Part shown: positions 8,801-17,285 of the stretch, piece by piece | Numbering within the stretch: position 1 is the stretch's first letter | How the letters are laid out: every line of letters starts with the position of its first letter | Source of the DNA: Aquisphaera giovannonii | GTDB taxonomy: Bacteria > Planctomycetota > Planctomycetia > Isosphaerales > Isosphaeraceae | Length of the DNA: 64,000 nucleotides | Assembly (NCBI RefSeq): GCF_008087625.1 | Contig: NZ_CP042997.1 | Span: forward strand, 7,192,001 to 7,256,000 | Reading direction: 5' to 3' | Made by a program: the position numbers and the translations under genes | Notes under the pieces: model-generated | The model's database searches: none | Told to the model about the DNA's origin: nothing | The model's input: only the letters and a program-made list of their open reading frames with translations

Positions 8801-11800
8801 ATGGTGATCGAGGAGACGCCATACCCGATGATCCCGGCCCCGTATGCGTTCCCCGAGATCAGATTGCCGGCCCCCTTGGCCGTGCCGCCGATCGTGACAT
8901 TGGCCACGTAATACAGGGAGATCCCGTTGGAATAGCCGCCGGCGGAGAGGGTGCCGCTCGCGTCCGTGCCGATTTCGTTACCCTGGATCAAGGAGCCCGC
9001 CCCGGTGGTTTCAATATCGAGGCCGACGATGACGTTCCGCGCCTTGCTGGTCGTCCCGCCGATCACCGTGTCCGAGCCGTCGTAGATCAGCAGTGAGGAG
9101 GAGTAGCCCATCGCATGCAGGCCCGCCGAGTCGATGCCCAGGTAATTGCCCTGGACGCGGGTGCCGACGGTGGGGTTGCTCCCGGAATAGTCGCCGATCG
9201 AGAGGCCGATTAGCACGTTCCCCGCGCCCGACGCGGTCCCGCCGATGGTCGTGTTCGATGCGCCGACGATGCGCACGCCCTGGGAGTAGGACAGCATCTG
9301 AGTGCCCGCGAGGTCCGTGCCGACATAGCACCCCTGGACGCTGTTGTTCGGCCCGCCGATGGTCACCGCGTACGAGTCGCCGCCGGCGATGACGTTGCGC
9401 TCGGACGGCTTGCGGCCGCCGATCAGGTTGCTGCCCTCGCCCGAGACCGTCAGCGGCGCGGAGTTGAACGCCGAGAGCCCGGAAGGATCCAGTCCGATGA
9501 AGTTGCCCTGGATGACGTCGCCGCCGGCGCCGTGCACGTCGATGGGATTGGCGAAGGACGTGATGGAAAGGCCCTTCACCATGCTCCCCCCTCCGCTGAT
9601 CACCAGCCCGATGCCGGGCCGGATGAGCATCGAGCCGTCGAGGCGGACCAGGATGACGGCATTGTCTCCGACGGCCAGCGAGTTGGGCTGGGCACCCGCC
9701 TGGGTGTAACCGTCGATCACCGTCGGGTGCGTGACCTCCGGCAGGGGCGTGGAGGGCTGGATGACGAACGGACCGGTGCCGGGGATCGCGAATTTGATCA
9801 CGTCCGGGTCGGGCGTATTCGATGAGGCGGCGATCAGGAGCGCCTGCCGCAGGGAGCCCGGGCCGCTGTCGCTGGTGTTGGTGACGACCTGGGTCTTCGC
9901 GTTCACGGAGATCGTCACCGTGGCCACGTTGGATGCGGACAGGCCCTCCACGGCGACGTAAGTGAACGAGTCCTGTCCCGTGTAGTTGCCCTTCGGGGTG
10001 TAGGTGAACGACCCGTCTGGCTTGAGCACCACCGTGCCGTGCGAGGTCCCGTGGACCAGGGCCGCGGAGAACGTGCCATTATCCGCGGAGATGTCATTGG
10101 TCCGCACGCCCGGCGCAGCGACCACGAGAGTGGTCTTCGCGTCCGTGTTGTACGCATCCTCGACGGCGACCACCGGGGGGTGCTCCGCGACGACGGCGAG
10201 GTCCTTGCCGAACTCCGATGTATTCCCGTAAGGGTCTGTCGCGGTCGCGGAGATGAGGCGGCCTACCGGCAGGGCGGTCGTCAGGTCGAGGCGGAAGCTC
10301 CCGTTGCCGGCGCCGTCGGTCGCGAGCATCGTCGACCCCAGGTAGGTCTCGCCTTCGCCATACCCGGACGCATCGGCCGCGACATTCGAGAAGAGCTGTA
10401 TGGTGAATGTGGAGCTCGGCGTCGCGTTCAGCGTGCCGACGAGGGCCGTCGACGTGCCGAAGTTGATGGCCCCCGTGATTACCGGGAAATTCTGGAGATT
10501 GTTGGGGCCGGAATGTGGGCCGCCCGGCGTGTTGGGCGTGACCCCGTCCTCCCCGAGGTCGATGCCGAGGCCGCCGTTGGTCGCGATCGAATTGGAAAGA
10601 ATGCTGTTGGCGCCTATGATGCCGAACCCGGAGGAGCTGACCGCAACGCCGGCGCCCCCGTTGTACGCGATGAGGTTGCCGTCCGCGCCGGTCGGCCCGC
10701 CGATTGTGTTCCCGTAGCCGGCGACGACGATCCCGTCCCCCTGATTCGGCAGGGGATGCGCTCCCGTGATGTCCGTGCCCACCATGTTATCCCGCAGGGA
10801 ATTCAGGAACCCGCCGAGATAAACCCCGATATGTGCATTGCCGGATATGACGTTGCCGGTCAGGCTCGTCCTGTAGCCGTAGTAGGAATAGACGCCGGCG
10901 TATCCGTTGCCCAGCGGCAGGCGACCGGAAGCGTCCGTCCCGATGAGGTTGTCCGCGATCACGTCATTCTGAGACCCGTAATCCTCCTCGATCAGCACAC
11001 CGTGGTAGCCATTCGCGGAGAGGACATTGCCCTTGACCGTGTTGCTGCCCGCCGTGTCGTAGATTTCCACCCCGGAAGAGAGATTGCCGAGGGGCTGAGA
11101 ACCCGTCGCGTCGGTCCCGATGAAGTTCCCCTCGATGACAATCTGGCTGGAGGGCGAGAAACTGACGGCAACCCCGCTACCGTGATTCCCCGAGATGAGA
11201 TTCCGGGCCGCGGGCGTAATGCCGCCGATCGTGATTCCCGTCGTGCCGGAGTAGTCGAAGTCGATGCCGTCGTAATTGCCTTCCGCGATCGTGCCGGTCG
11301 GATCAGTCCCCAGGAAATTGCCCTGGATCAGGCTGCCGTCGGCCTGGGACACGAGGATGGCGGCGGTCTGCGAGAACCGGTTGATCACGAGGCCCTGGAT
11401 CGTGCTGCCCCCCGCGGCCAGGATGAGGCCCGGAGTATAGCCGGCGTTCGTGCCGTCGATCTCGATCAGCGGGGCGCCGACGGCATAGCCGGGCTGCGAC
11501 GTCCCGTCGATGATGACCGGGTGAATGATCTGCGGCAGGCCCGACGCCGGAGAGATCGTGAAGGGCCCTGTCCCGGGTATGGCGAATCGAATCGTGTCCG
11601 CATCCGGCTCGGGATCGGCGTTCACCTGCGACAGGGCCCACCGCAACGTCCCCTCGCTCCCGTCGTCCGCGGTCCCGGTCACCGTGAAGACCGTGGACAG
11701 GAGCTCCCGCGGCTCGAGCGCCTGGAGCTCCCACGGATGATGGCGCCTGCGCTGGCGAGGATTTCCTCGCCGGGTGGCGATGCCGGTCCGCCCGCCAATG

Positions 11801-11832
11801 ATGGAACGCGCGTGGGAGAGAGGCAGCCGCAT
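5881..11832 (-). CDS. giant LEPR-XLL surface protein with right-handed beta-helix and Ig-like repeats
   Basis: The 1983-aa product begins with a basic N-terminus and the planctomycete LEPR-XLL motif LEPRELLS at residues 39-46. Three large modules follow. Each opens with a conserved block (TNTNDSGPGSLRQAILDAD in the third, variants in the others) and holds dozens of parallel beta-helix turns with consensus like NxIQGNxIGTDATG ... NTIGGTxxGAGNVISGN. Modules are joined by Ig-like/cadherin-like segments (AYNTDAKTTLVVAAPGV, SFTYTPKGNYTGQDSFTYVA). The C-terminus ends in PAELALDVALESARR. This points to an exported, repetitive surface or matrix protein; no catalytic residues are evident. The start at 11832 has GGGAG 9 bp upstream and puts LEPRELLS at the same position as in its paralogue. 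Confidence 0.85.
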   Translation of the reverse strand: MRLPLSHARSIIGGRTGIATRRGNPRQRRRHHPWELQALEPRELLSTVFTVTGTADDGSEGTLRWALSQVNADPEPDADTIRFAIPGTGPFTISPASGLPQIIHPVIIDGTSQPGYAVGAPLIEIDGTNAGYTPGLILAAGGSTIQGLVINRFSQTAAILVSQADGSLIQGNFLGTDPTGTIAEGNYDGIDFDYSGTTGITIGGITPAARNLISGNHGSGVAVSFSPSSQIVIEGNFIGTDATGSQPLGNLSSGVEIYDTAGSNTVKGNVLSANGYHGVLIEEDYGSQNDVIADNLIGTDASGRLPLGNGYAGVYSYYGYRTSLTGNVISGNAHIGVYLGGFLNSLRDNMVGTDITGAHPLPNQGDGIVVAGYGNTIGGPTGADGNLIAYNGGAGVAVSSSGFGIIGANSILSNSIATNGGLGIDLGEDGVTPNTPGGPHSGPNNLQNFPVITGAINFGTSTALVGTLNATPSSTFTIQLFSNVAADASGYGEGETYLGSTMLATDGAGNGSFRLDLTTALPVGRLISATATDPYGNTSEFGKDLAVVAEHPPVVAVEDAYNTDAKTTLVVAAPGVRTNDISADNGTFSAALVHGTSHGTVVLKPDGSFTYTPKGNYTGQDSFTYVAVEGLSASNVATVTISVNAKTQVVTNTSDSGPGSLRQALLIAASSNTPDPDVIKFAIPGTGPFVIQPSTPLPEVTHPTVIDGYTQAGAQPNSLAVGDNAVILVRLDGSMLIRPGIGLVISGGGSMVKGLSITSFANPIDVHGAGGDVIQGNFIGLDPSGLSAFNSAPLTVSGEGSNLIGGRKPSERNVIAGGDSYAVTIGGPNNSVQGCYVGTDLAGTQMLSYSQGVRIVGASNTTIGGTASGAGNVLIGLSIGDYSGSNPTVGTRVQGNYLGIDSAGLHAMGYSSSLLIYDGSDTVIGGTTSKARNVIVGLDIETTGAGSLIQGNEIGTDASGTLSAGGYSNGISLYYVANVTIGGTAKGAGNLISGNAYGAGIIGYGVSSITIQGNSIGTDIAGITALPNGSSGVVLFGSGNSIGGTGKGAGNLISGNAGNGIYGSSYGGPANFIQGNLIGTDATGSAALPNGSAGIDLNGPGFAIGGAQKGAGNVISGNAAHGIVIEYGGQDNRIEGNFIGTDPAGKKALGNGGAGVLVYDGANSTIGGTGAGAGNVIAYNAGPGIGIGGSAYSTGNAILSNSIFSNGGLGIDLRLDGVTPSTPGGPHFGPNNLQNFPTLIVAGTRDGKVAVDGTLSSAPNSSFTVQFFASPEPDPSGYGEGQIDLGSITVQTDAAGNASFKGLFDAKGGQFITATATDAAGNTSEFSAALKAVAMQSKVLAQDDAYRIDLNTSLIVAAPGVQANDLSIGPATSLVVAGPAHGTLNLCADGSFEYVPAANFVGTDSFTYKDKLGGASAFATVRITVAPKTFVVTNTNDSGPGSLRQAILDADLATSASPDTILFALPGTGPFLIQPISPLPAITHATILDGYSQPGAHASGQVIGGDASLLVRIDGQAIPGGADGLLVDADGVVIQGLSMTGFGVAIHLIGPGGDVVRGNYLGTDTSGTQAGPGNVRGVVAESPSNTIGGTTAGAGNLASGNSDVGILLLGSHATNNVVQGNRVGTDVDGLAVLENGWDGIGVWFGANGNLIGGVDPAAGNLLSGNMSGISFYNGGNFNTVEGNLIGTDVTGKAVLGNRVFGIYDETGRNTIGGTAAGAGNVISGNIADGIYLNGYYGENSDVIQGNWIGSDATGTLPLGNGQSGVTIGNYASGNLIGGLQPGAANIISFNGRNGVTIGLTPYDYSVSNAVLSNIIASNAILGIDLGNDGVTPNPLSYGGYGPNQLQAYPVIGSASATAADLTVSGTLTGVPGWTYTIQLYADATPDTSGYGQGQVLLGTILVTSDDSGIASFDVTLPVTVSPSWFVTATATDPFGSTSEFGADVAVDAALQSLAAADGDPEEGLPAELALDVALESARRAKSS

Positions 11833-12325
11833 GGTCGATGACTCCCGGGTGGTCGATGGCAGGATCGTGGGTCGAAGTGACGTGATCTTCGATGGACCTG
11901 CCCGGGGGTCGAGATCGCGACCCGATCGACCTGCCGGAGGCGGGCCCGCGGTCGCGACAGGGAACAAATCTCCGCCGACGCACGGCCGCGAGAGCCGGCC
12001 AGACGCGGCGCTCCCGCTCGATCTCCGGACTGTCGGCCGCCCCGTTGCAGGTGCGATCGTCTCGCATGCGCCATGATCCTCCCGATCCGGGCGCGGACGA
12101 TCCCCAGTCACGATCCTGCGAACCGCACGGGAACGTCACATTTCCGCTTCGATTTTTTTTCGTGCGAAAACCCATCCCTGGGTTTTCTCGGGCCAAGGCG
12201 GGATCGGCAAGGGGGTGGAAATGCCGCGTCCCCGAAGCATACGCACCTGGATGCTGCGCGTGGGTGAACCGACTCGGCAGCTCATCCGCGGCCGGCCTCC
12301 AGTCAGGACGGCCGCGGGCGAACGT
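11833..12325. other. gene-free region upstream of the 1983-aa beta-helix gene
   Basis: These 493 bp separate the two paralogous beta-helix genes, both on the minus strand. They hold a terminator-like hairpin at 12286-12317, an eight-T tract at 12153-12160, and next to it, on the minus strand, a GAAGCGGAAATGT element that has a near copy upstream of the other paralogue. No convincing coding frame. Confidence 0.5.
12286..12317 (-). terminator. terminator-like hairpin after the 1419-aa beta-helix gene
   Basis: CCGCGGCC (12286-12293) and GGCCGCGG (12310-12317) form an 8-bp stem with a 16-nt loop, 9 bp beyond the stop codon at 12326 on the minus strand. No U-tract. Confidence 0.35.
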
Positions 12326-15300
12326 TCAGGCGGCCGTGCCGTCTCGCTTCTGGGCATCGAGCGCCAGGTCCAGCGCCAGTTCGGCGGGGATGATGTCCGC
12401 CACCTGCATGCCCGTCGCGGCGAGGGCCTGTATCGCCGCATTCACCGCCACATCGGCCGCGAACTCGGACGTATTGCCGTTCGCGTCCGTCGCGGTCGCG
12501 GAGAGGTTCCGCCCCGGCGACACCGCGGCCGGGAGGATGACGGTGAAGGTCGCGTTCCCGTCCGCGTCCGTGGTGATGGTCGCCGAGCCCACGTAATACT
12601 GGCCCTGACCGAATCCGGTCGGGTCGGCCTCGTCGTTGACGAAGAACTGCAGGGTCAGCATCGTGGCGGGCGGCCCCGAGAACGTGCCGGTCAACGCGAT
12701 CAAAACCCCGTCCGTGACCACGGCCTCGATCACGGGCGCGTTCTGGAAGTGGTTCGGCCCGTCATAAGGCCCGCCCGGCACGATCGGGCCGGGGCCGTCG
12801 CTTCCGAGGTCGATCCCCAGGCCCAGGTTGCCGGTGATGACGTTGGAAAGGACCGCGTTGCGATAGCAAAGATCCCCGGCGAAGCTGCCGATCGTCACCC
12901 CGTTGCCCCCGTTGAAGGCGATCGTATTGCCAGAGCCGGCGTCACCGCCGCCGATCGTGTTCCGCGAGGAGAAGTTGCGGATCGTCACGCCGTCGCCCCA
13001 GTTCCCGATGGGCAGGCTTCCGGTGACGTCCGTGCCGATGGCGTTGCCCTGGATCACGTCCCGGGACGCGAACTCGACGATCAGGCCGCTCCCCCAGTTC
13101 CCAGAGATCACGTTCCCCGCGCCAGACGCAGTGCCGCCGATGAGGTTGTCGCCGCCGTCGTCGTCGATCCCGCCGCTCATGTTCCCGATCGCGGACTGGC
13201 CGGTCGCATCCGCGCCGATCAGATTCCCTTGGACCGTGTTGAACGCACAACCGGCCGCGAACGACAGGCCGTAGGCGTTCCCGGACAGTATGTTGCCGGC
13301 GCCCGGCTCGGTCCCGCCGATCCGGTTGGAGCTCGCCCCGCTCCGCAGGGCGATGCCGTCGGACCAGTTCCATACGGCGGTCATACCCGTGGCATCGGTG
13401 CCGACGCGGTTGCCCTGGATCACGTTGTTCGAGGCGGACGGGCCGTCCAGGAGGATTCCCACGTCCCAGTTCCCGGACACGAGGTTCCCGGCGCCGGCCG
13501 CGGTCCCGCCGATGGTATTGTTCGGGCTCTCGATATAGATGCCCAGGTTGTTGCCGAAGTCCGCGGTGGTGCCGGTCACGTCGGTGCCGATGAAATTGCC
13601 CTCGACCACGTCCCCGCCGGCCCCGGTGAGGCGGATCGCTGTGGCGAAGCCCGCGAAGGATAGCCCCCGGATCACGACGCCCGGGGCCGTGGCGAGCAGT
13701 CCGTCGCCCCCGGGCTGCGCAAGGCCGTTGAGCTGGACCAGGATCACCGCCGAGCCCCCCGGGCCCGGAGTTGCGGCCATGGCCCCCGGCTGGGAATAGC
13801 CGTCGATGATCGTCGCGTGCGTGATCGCCGGCAACGGCGAGGTCGGCATGATCAGGAACGGCCCGTCCCCCTGGAGGTCGAAAAGGATCGTGTCCGGCGC
13901 GTCGGTCGTCGCCAGGTCGGCATCGAGGATCGCCTGGCGCAACGAGCCCGGGCCGCTGTCGTTCGTGTTCGTCACGACGAGCGTCTTCGACGCGACCGTG
14001 ATGGTCACGGTCGCGAGGGCCGTGGCGTTCCCCAGCCGGTCCTGATAGGTGAAGGAATCCGTGCCGACGTAGCCGGGGGCCGGAACGTAGAGGAAACCCC
14101 CGTCGGCCGTGATCGTCAGCGTCCCGTGGCCCGGGCCCCTCACCAGATTGGTCGAAAAGGCACCTCCGTCGAAGGCCAGGTCATTCGCGCGCACCCCCGG
14201 CGCGCCGACCAAGAGCGGGCTGTTCGCGTCGGTCCGGTAGGCATCGTCCTGCGCCAGCAACTTCCCCGTCATCACCACGATGGACTGGTTCGCCGCGAAC
14301 TCCGAGGTATTGCCGCCCTGGTCCGTCGCCGTGGCCGAAATGACGCTGCCGGGCTGTGCTCTGAAAGAGGCCTGGAAGCTCGCGTCGCCGTTGGCGTCCG
14401 TGGTCACGGTCGTCGCACCGAGATACGACTGCCCCTCGCCGTTGCCGGACGGGTCGGCCGAGCCGTTCGCGAAGAACTGGATCGTGAAGGTCGCGTTCGG
14501 CGCCGAGCTCAGCGTTCCCTTGATCGCGACCTGGTTGCTCCGAGAGGCCGCGACCAGCAGCACGGGGGCATTCTGGAGGAGATTCGGCCCGTCGTGGGGC
14601 CCGCCGGGCGTGTTCGCGGTGACGCCGTCGTCGCCGAGATCGATCCCGAGGCCGACATTCGCGAAGATGGCATTCGACAGGATTGCGTTACCGGTGGCGT
14701 CCGAGCCTGACGGGATGCCCACGCCGGCACCGCCGTTGTAGGCGATGACGTTGCCCGCGCCCTTGGCAGTCCCCCCGATGGTGTTGCCGTTCGAATCCAG
14801 GCCCTGGATGACGATCCCATCCCCGGCGTTCCCCACCGGCCGCAGGCCAGAGGCGTCGCTACCGATGAAGTTCCCCTGGATCAGTGCGGTCGAGCTGCCG
14901 TAATCCAGTATCAGCCCCGCGCCACCGTTGCCCGAGATGACATTGCCTGCGTTCCTGCCCGTCCCGCCGATGGTATTCCCGCCCCCCGAGAGGCGAACGC
15001 CGCCCCAGCCGTTGGGTGACGCCGTCATCCCGGTGGCGTCCGTCCCGATCAGGTTGCCCTGGATCAGGATCGACGACGCGTCGAAGGTGTAGTAGCCGAC
15101 GATTCCGTAACCCCGCGTATTCCCCGAGATGACGTTCCCCGCACCGGCCGCCGTCCCGCCGATCGTCACGTGGTCGGAATAGTCCAGGACGATGCCGCTG
15201 CCGGGCGAGCCGAGCGACCGCAGCCCCGACGCATCCACGCCGATCGCGTTCCCCTGGATCAGCGTCCCCGAGCCGCCGGCCCCAATCACCATGTCGCGGA

Positions 15301-16585
15301 TCACGTTGCCGGCGGTGTCCCTGGTGCCTCCTATCACGGTCCCGGCGCCTGCGGCGACGATGAGGCTGGTGGTGCCGCCGAAGCCGTTCACCCCGGCCGC
15401 GTCGGCGCCGATGGAGTTGCCCTGGACCCGGGTCCCGGTCGTCGTCGGGGAGGTCGCCGACGTGCCGATCGTCAGGCCGGTCAGCACGTTGCCCGAGGCG
15501 GGCTTGAGCCCGCCGATGACCGTGTTCGACGCCGACGAGACGAGCACCCCGCCGCCGGCGGTGAGGCGAGCGGTCCCCGAGAGGTTGGTCCCGACGTAGT
15601 TGCCCTGGAAGATGTTGTTCGGCCCGCCGATCGTCACCTCGTAGGAGCCCGAGCCGGCGATCACGTTCCGCTGCGCGGCCTTCGACCCGCCGATCAGGTT
15701 GTTACCCGCGCCGGCGACGACCATCGGCCCGGCGTTCGGCGTGAGCGAGCCGGCGGGGCTCAATCCGAGGAAATTCCCCTGGATAACATTCGCTCCTCCG
15801 CCGTGGACGTCGATCGGCGTCGCGAACGCGGTGATGGAAAGGCCCGTCACCGTGCTTCCCCCCGCGCTGATCACCAAGCCGGAAGACCCGGGAGAGAGAC
15901 GAGAACCGTCGAGCTGCACGAAGATCGCCGCATCCTCGCCCGTTGCGAGGCCGTTCGCCCGTGAGCCGGACTGCGTGTAGCCGTCGATCACCGTCGGGTG
16001 GGTGATCTCCGGCAGGGGGGTCAGAGGCTGGATCACGAACGGGCCCGTCCCCGGGATCGCAAACTGGATCACGTCCGGGGCCGTCGTGTTCGAAGCCGCC
16101 GCGATGATCAGGGCCTGGCGTAGGGATCCAACGCCGCTGTCCCCGGTGTTGGTGACCAGCTGCGTCTTGGCGTTGACCGAGATGACGACCGTGGCCAGGT
16201 TCGAGCCGCTACCGCCCCCGACCGCGACGTACGCGAAGCGATCAAGCCCCGTGTAGCCTCCCCTGGGCGTATACTGGAAGGACCCGTCTGCATTGAGCGC
16301 GACCGAGCCGTGGCCGGGCCCCGTCACGAGCGACGCGGAGAGCTGTCCGCCGTCGGACCTCGAGTCATTCGCCAGCACGCCCGGGGATGTGACGATGAGG
16401 GGCGTCTTCGCGTCGGTGTTGTAGGCGTCATCGACCGCCATGACCGTCGAGAGCAGCTCGCGCGACTCCAGCACCTGGAGCCGCCACTCCCGCAAGGCTG
16501 CCCACCCCGACCGACGGCGGGGACGGTCGCGACGCGTCGAGGTTCGCGAGGTCCGAGGCATCCACGACAGCTCACGGTGCAACAT
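12326..16585 (-). CDS. LEPR-XLL beta-helix surface protein, paralogue of the downstream gene
   Basis: The 1419-aa protein is colinear with the last two modules of the 1983-aa neighbour. An N-terminal LEPR-XLL variant, LESRELLS, sits at residues 39-46. It is followed at once by an Ig-like segment (AVDDAYNTDAKTPLIV), a SGVGSLRQALIIAA block, beta-helix turns (IQGNxIGTDATG / NTIGGTAAGAGN), a second Ig-like segment, another SLRQAILDADLAT block and more turns. The C-terminus, PAELALDLALDAQKRD, resembles that of the neighbour. ATG 16585 is preferred over the longer start at 16648 because AGGGGAG lies 9 bp upstream and because it places the LEPR-XLL motif at the same residue number as in the paralogue. 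Probably exported; partner and function unknown. Confidence 0.85.
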   Translation of the reverse strand: MLHRELSWMPRTSRTSTRRDRPRRRSGWAALREWRLQVLESRELLSTVMAVDDAYNTDAKTPLIVTSPGVLANDSRSDGGQLSASLVTGPGHGSVALNADGSFQYTPRGGYTGLDRFAYVAVGGGSGSNLATVVISVNAKTQLVTNTGDSGVGSLRQALIIAAASNTTAPDVIQFAIPGTGPFVIQPLTPLPEITHPTVIDGYTQSGSRANGLATGEDAAIFVQLDGSRLSPGSSGLVISAGGSTVTGLSITAFATPIDVHGGGANVIQGNFLGLSPAGSLTPNAGPMVVAGAGNNLIGGSKAAQRNVIAGSGSYEVTIGGPNNIFQGNYVGTNLSGTARLTAGGGVLVSSASNTVIGGLKPASGNVLTGLTIGTSATSPTTTGTRVQGNSIGADAAGVNGFGGTTSLIVAAGAGTVIGGTRDTAGNVIRDMVIGAGGSGTLIQGNAIGVDASGLRSLGSPGSGIVLDYSDHVTIGGTAAGAGNVISGNTRGYGIVGYYTFDASSILIQGNLIGTDATGMTASPNGWGGVRLSGGGNTIGGTGRNAGNVISGNGGAGLILDYGSSTALIQGNFIGSDASGLRPVGNAGDGIVIQGLDSNGNTIGGTAKGAGNVIAYNGGAGVGIPSGSDATGNAILSNAIFANVGLGIDLGDDGVTANTPGGPHDGPNLLQNAPVLLVAASRSNQVAIKGTLSSAPNATFTIQFFANGSADPSGNGEGQSYLGATTVTTDANGDASFQASFRAQPGSVISATATDQGGNTSEFAANQSIVVMTGKLLAQDDAYRTDANSPLLVGAPGVRANDLAFDGGAFSTNLVRGPGHGTLTITADGGFLYVPAPGYVGTDSFTYQDRLGNATALATVTITVASKTLVVTNTNDSGPGSLRQAILDADLATTDAPDTILFDLQGDGPFLIMPTSPLPAITHATIIDGYSQPGAMAATPGPGGSAVILVQLNGLAQPGGDGLLATAPGVVIRGLSFAGFATAIRLTGAGGDVVEGNFIGTDVTGTTADFGNNLGIYIESPNNTIGGTAAGAGNLVSGNWDVGILLDGPSASNNVIQGNRVGTDATGMTAVWNWSDGIALRSGASSNRIGGTEPGAGNILSGNAYGLSFAAGCAFNTVQGNLIGADATGQSAIGNMSGGIDDDGGDNLIGGTASGAGNVISGNWGSGLIVEFASRDVIQGNAIGTDVTGSLPIGNWGDGVTIRNFSSRNTIGGGDAGSGNTIAFNGGNGVTIGSFAGDLCYRNAVLSNVITGNLGLGIDLGSDGPGPIVPGGPYDGPNHFQNAPVIEAVVTDGVLIALTGTFSGPPATMLTLQFFVNDEADPTGFGQGQYYVGSATITTDADGNATFTVILPAAVSPGRNLSATATDANGNTSEFAADVAVNAAIQALAATGMQVADIIPAELALDLALDAQKRDGTAA

Positions 16586-17285
16586 CGTCGGTAACTCCCC
16601 TGGGATCGTCGCGTTCTTCTCGGCCCCTCTCGGCCGCTCAATTCGCATGCGACGGGCGGCCCATCGCCGGGCGAGCGGTGGTCAACGGCCACGGAGGAGT
16701 CGGGCTGGTTCCTTGCCCTCAACCCCCCCGTGACGCCCCGCCTCGGCCCGGACGCGCAATCTAGCCCACGGATTGCCGGTCCCAGCAACCGTAGAACAAA
16801 TCCCGACGCCGTGCGCATTCGTCGCAACATTTCGCTTCCGAAAGTTGGACGGAAACATCGATTCGTGCATCAGAGCCCAACAGGGCTCCGCTTCGACGTC
16901 GACGGTTGCCCGGGGATCGCCGACGGGGAAAGCCTGACGTGATCAATTGGAGCGGCGGCTCGGATCGGAGCGGAGACTTTAGCCCGGAGACATCTCGCAG
17001 CGGTCCTGCGACGCCGCGATGAGCGTCCGGCGGCCGGGCCGGAGCACGTCCTGACCGCCCTTTCGTGCGGATGCGGAGGGTCGATGGCCGTTCGGCGGCC
17101 GCGCGAGCCGCGAGCGGAACACGAGCCACGCTCGTTCCAGGCTACGGTCGCGCGATTTCGGGACCGTATAGGAAGGGATGCCGACCCGGGTGCGACGTCG
17201 GTGAGTGAGGGAGCAAGTTGAATGGAATGGGCGAAGGCGGATGCGCGTCCGGACCATCCGGGGAAGGCCGATCGTGCCGCGGCAA
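16586..17285. other. 700-bp gene-free region
   Basis: This lies between the beta-helix gene start and the stop of the threonine aldolase, both on the minus strand. A minus-strand element GGAAGCGAAATGTTGCGACG around 16820-16840 resembles one upstream of the other paralogue. The remaining sequence has short frames only, with no domain or signal peptide I can support. Confidence 0.5.

Noticed and set aside
10039-11841. Long plus-strand ORF opposite the 1983-aa beta-helix gene (also 6301-7440)
   Set aside because: It is the antisense of a repetitive high-GC gene; its protein is low-complexity Arg/Asp/Val repeats mirroring the beta-helix codons, with no domain or ribosome-binding site.
12215-13663. 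Plus-strand ORF opposite the 1419-aa beta-helix gene
   Set aside because: Same reason: a mirror of the repeated coding strand, with no independent features.
5881-16585. CRISPR-like regular repeats
   Set aside because: The periodicity is in-frame beta-helix coding sequence with diverged units, not identical repeats with unique spacers.
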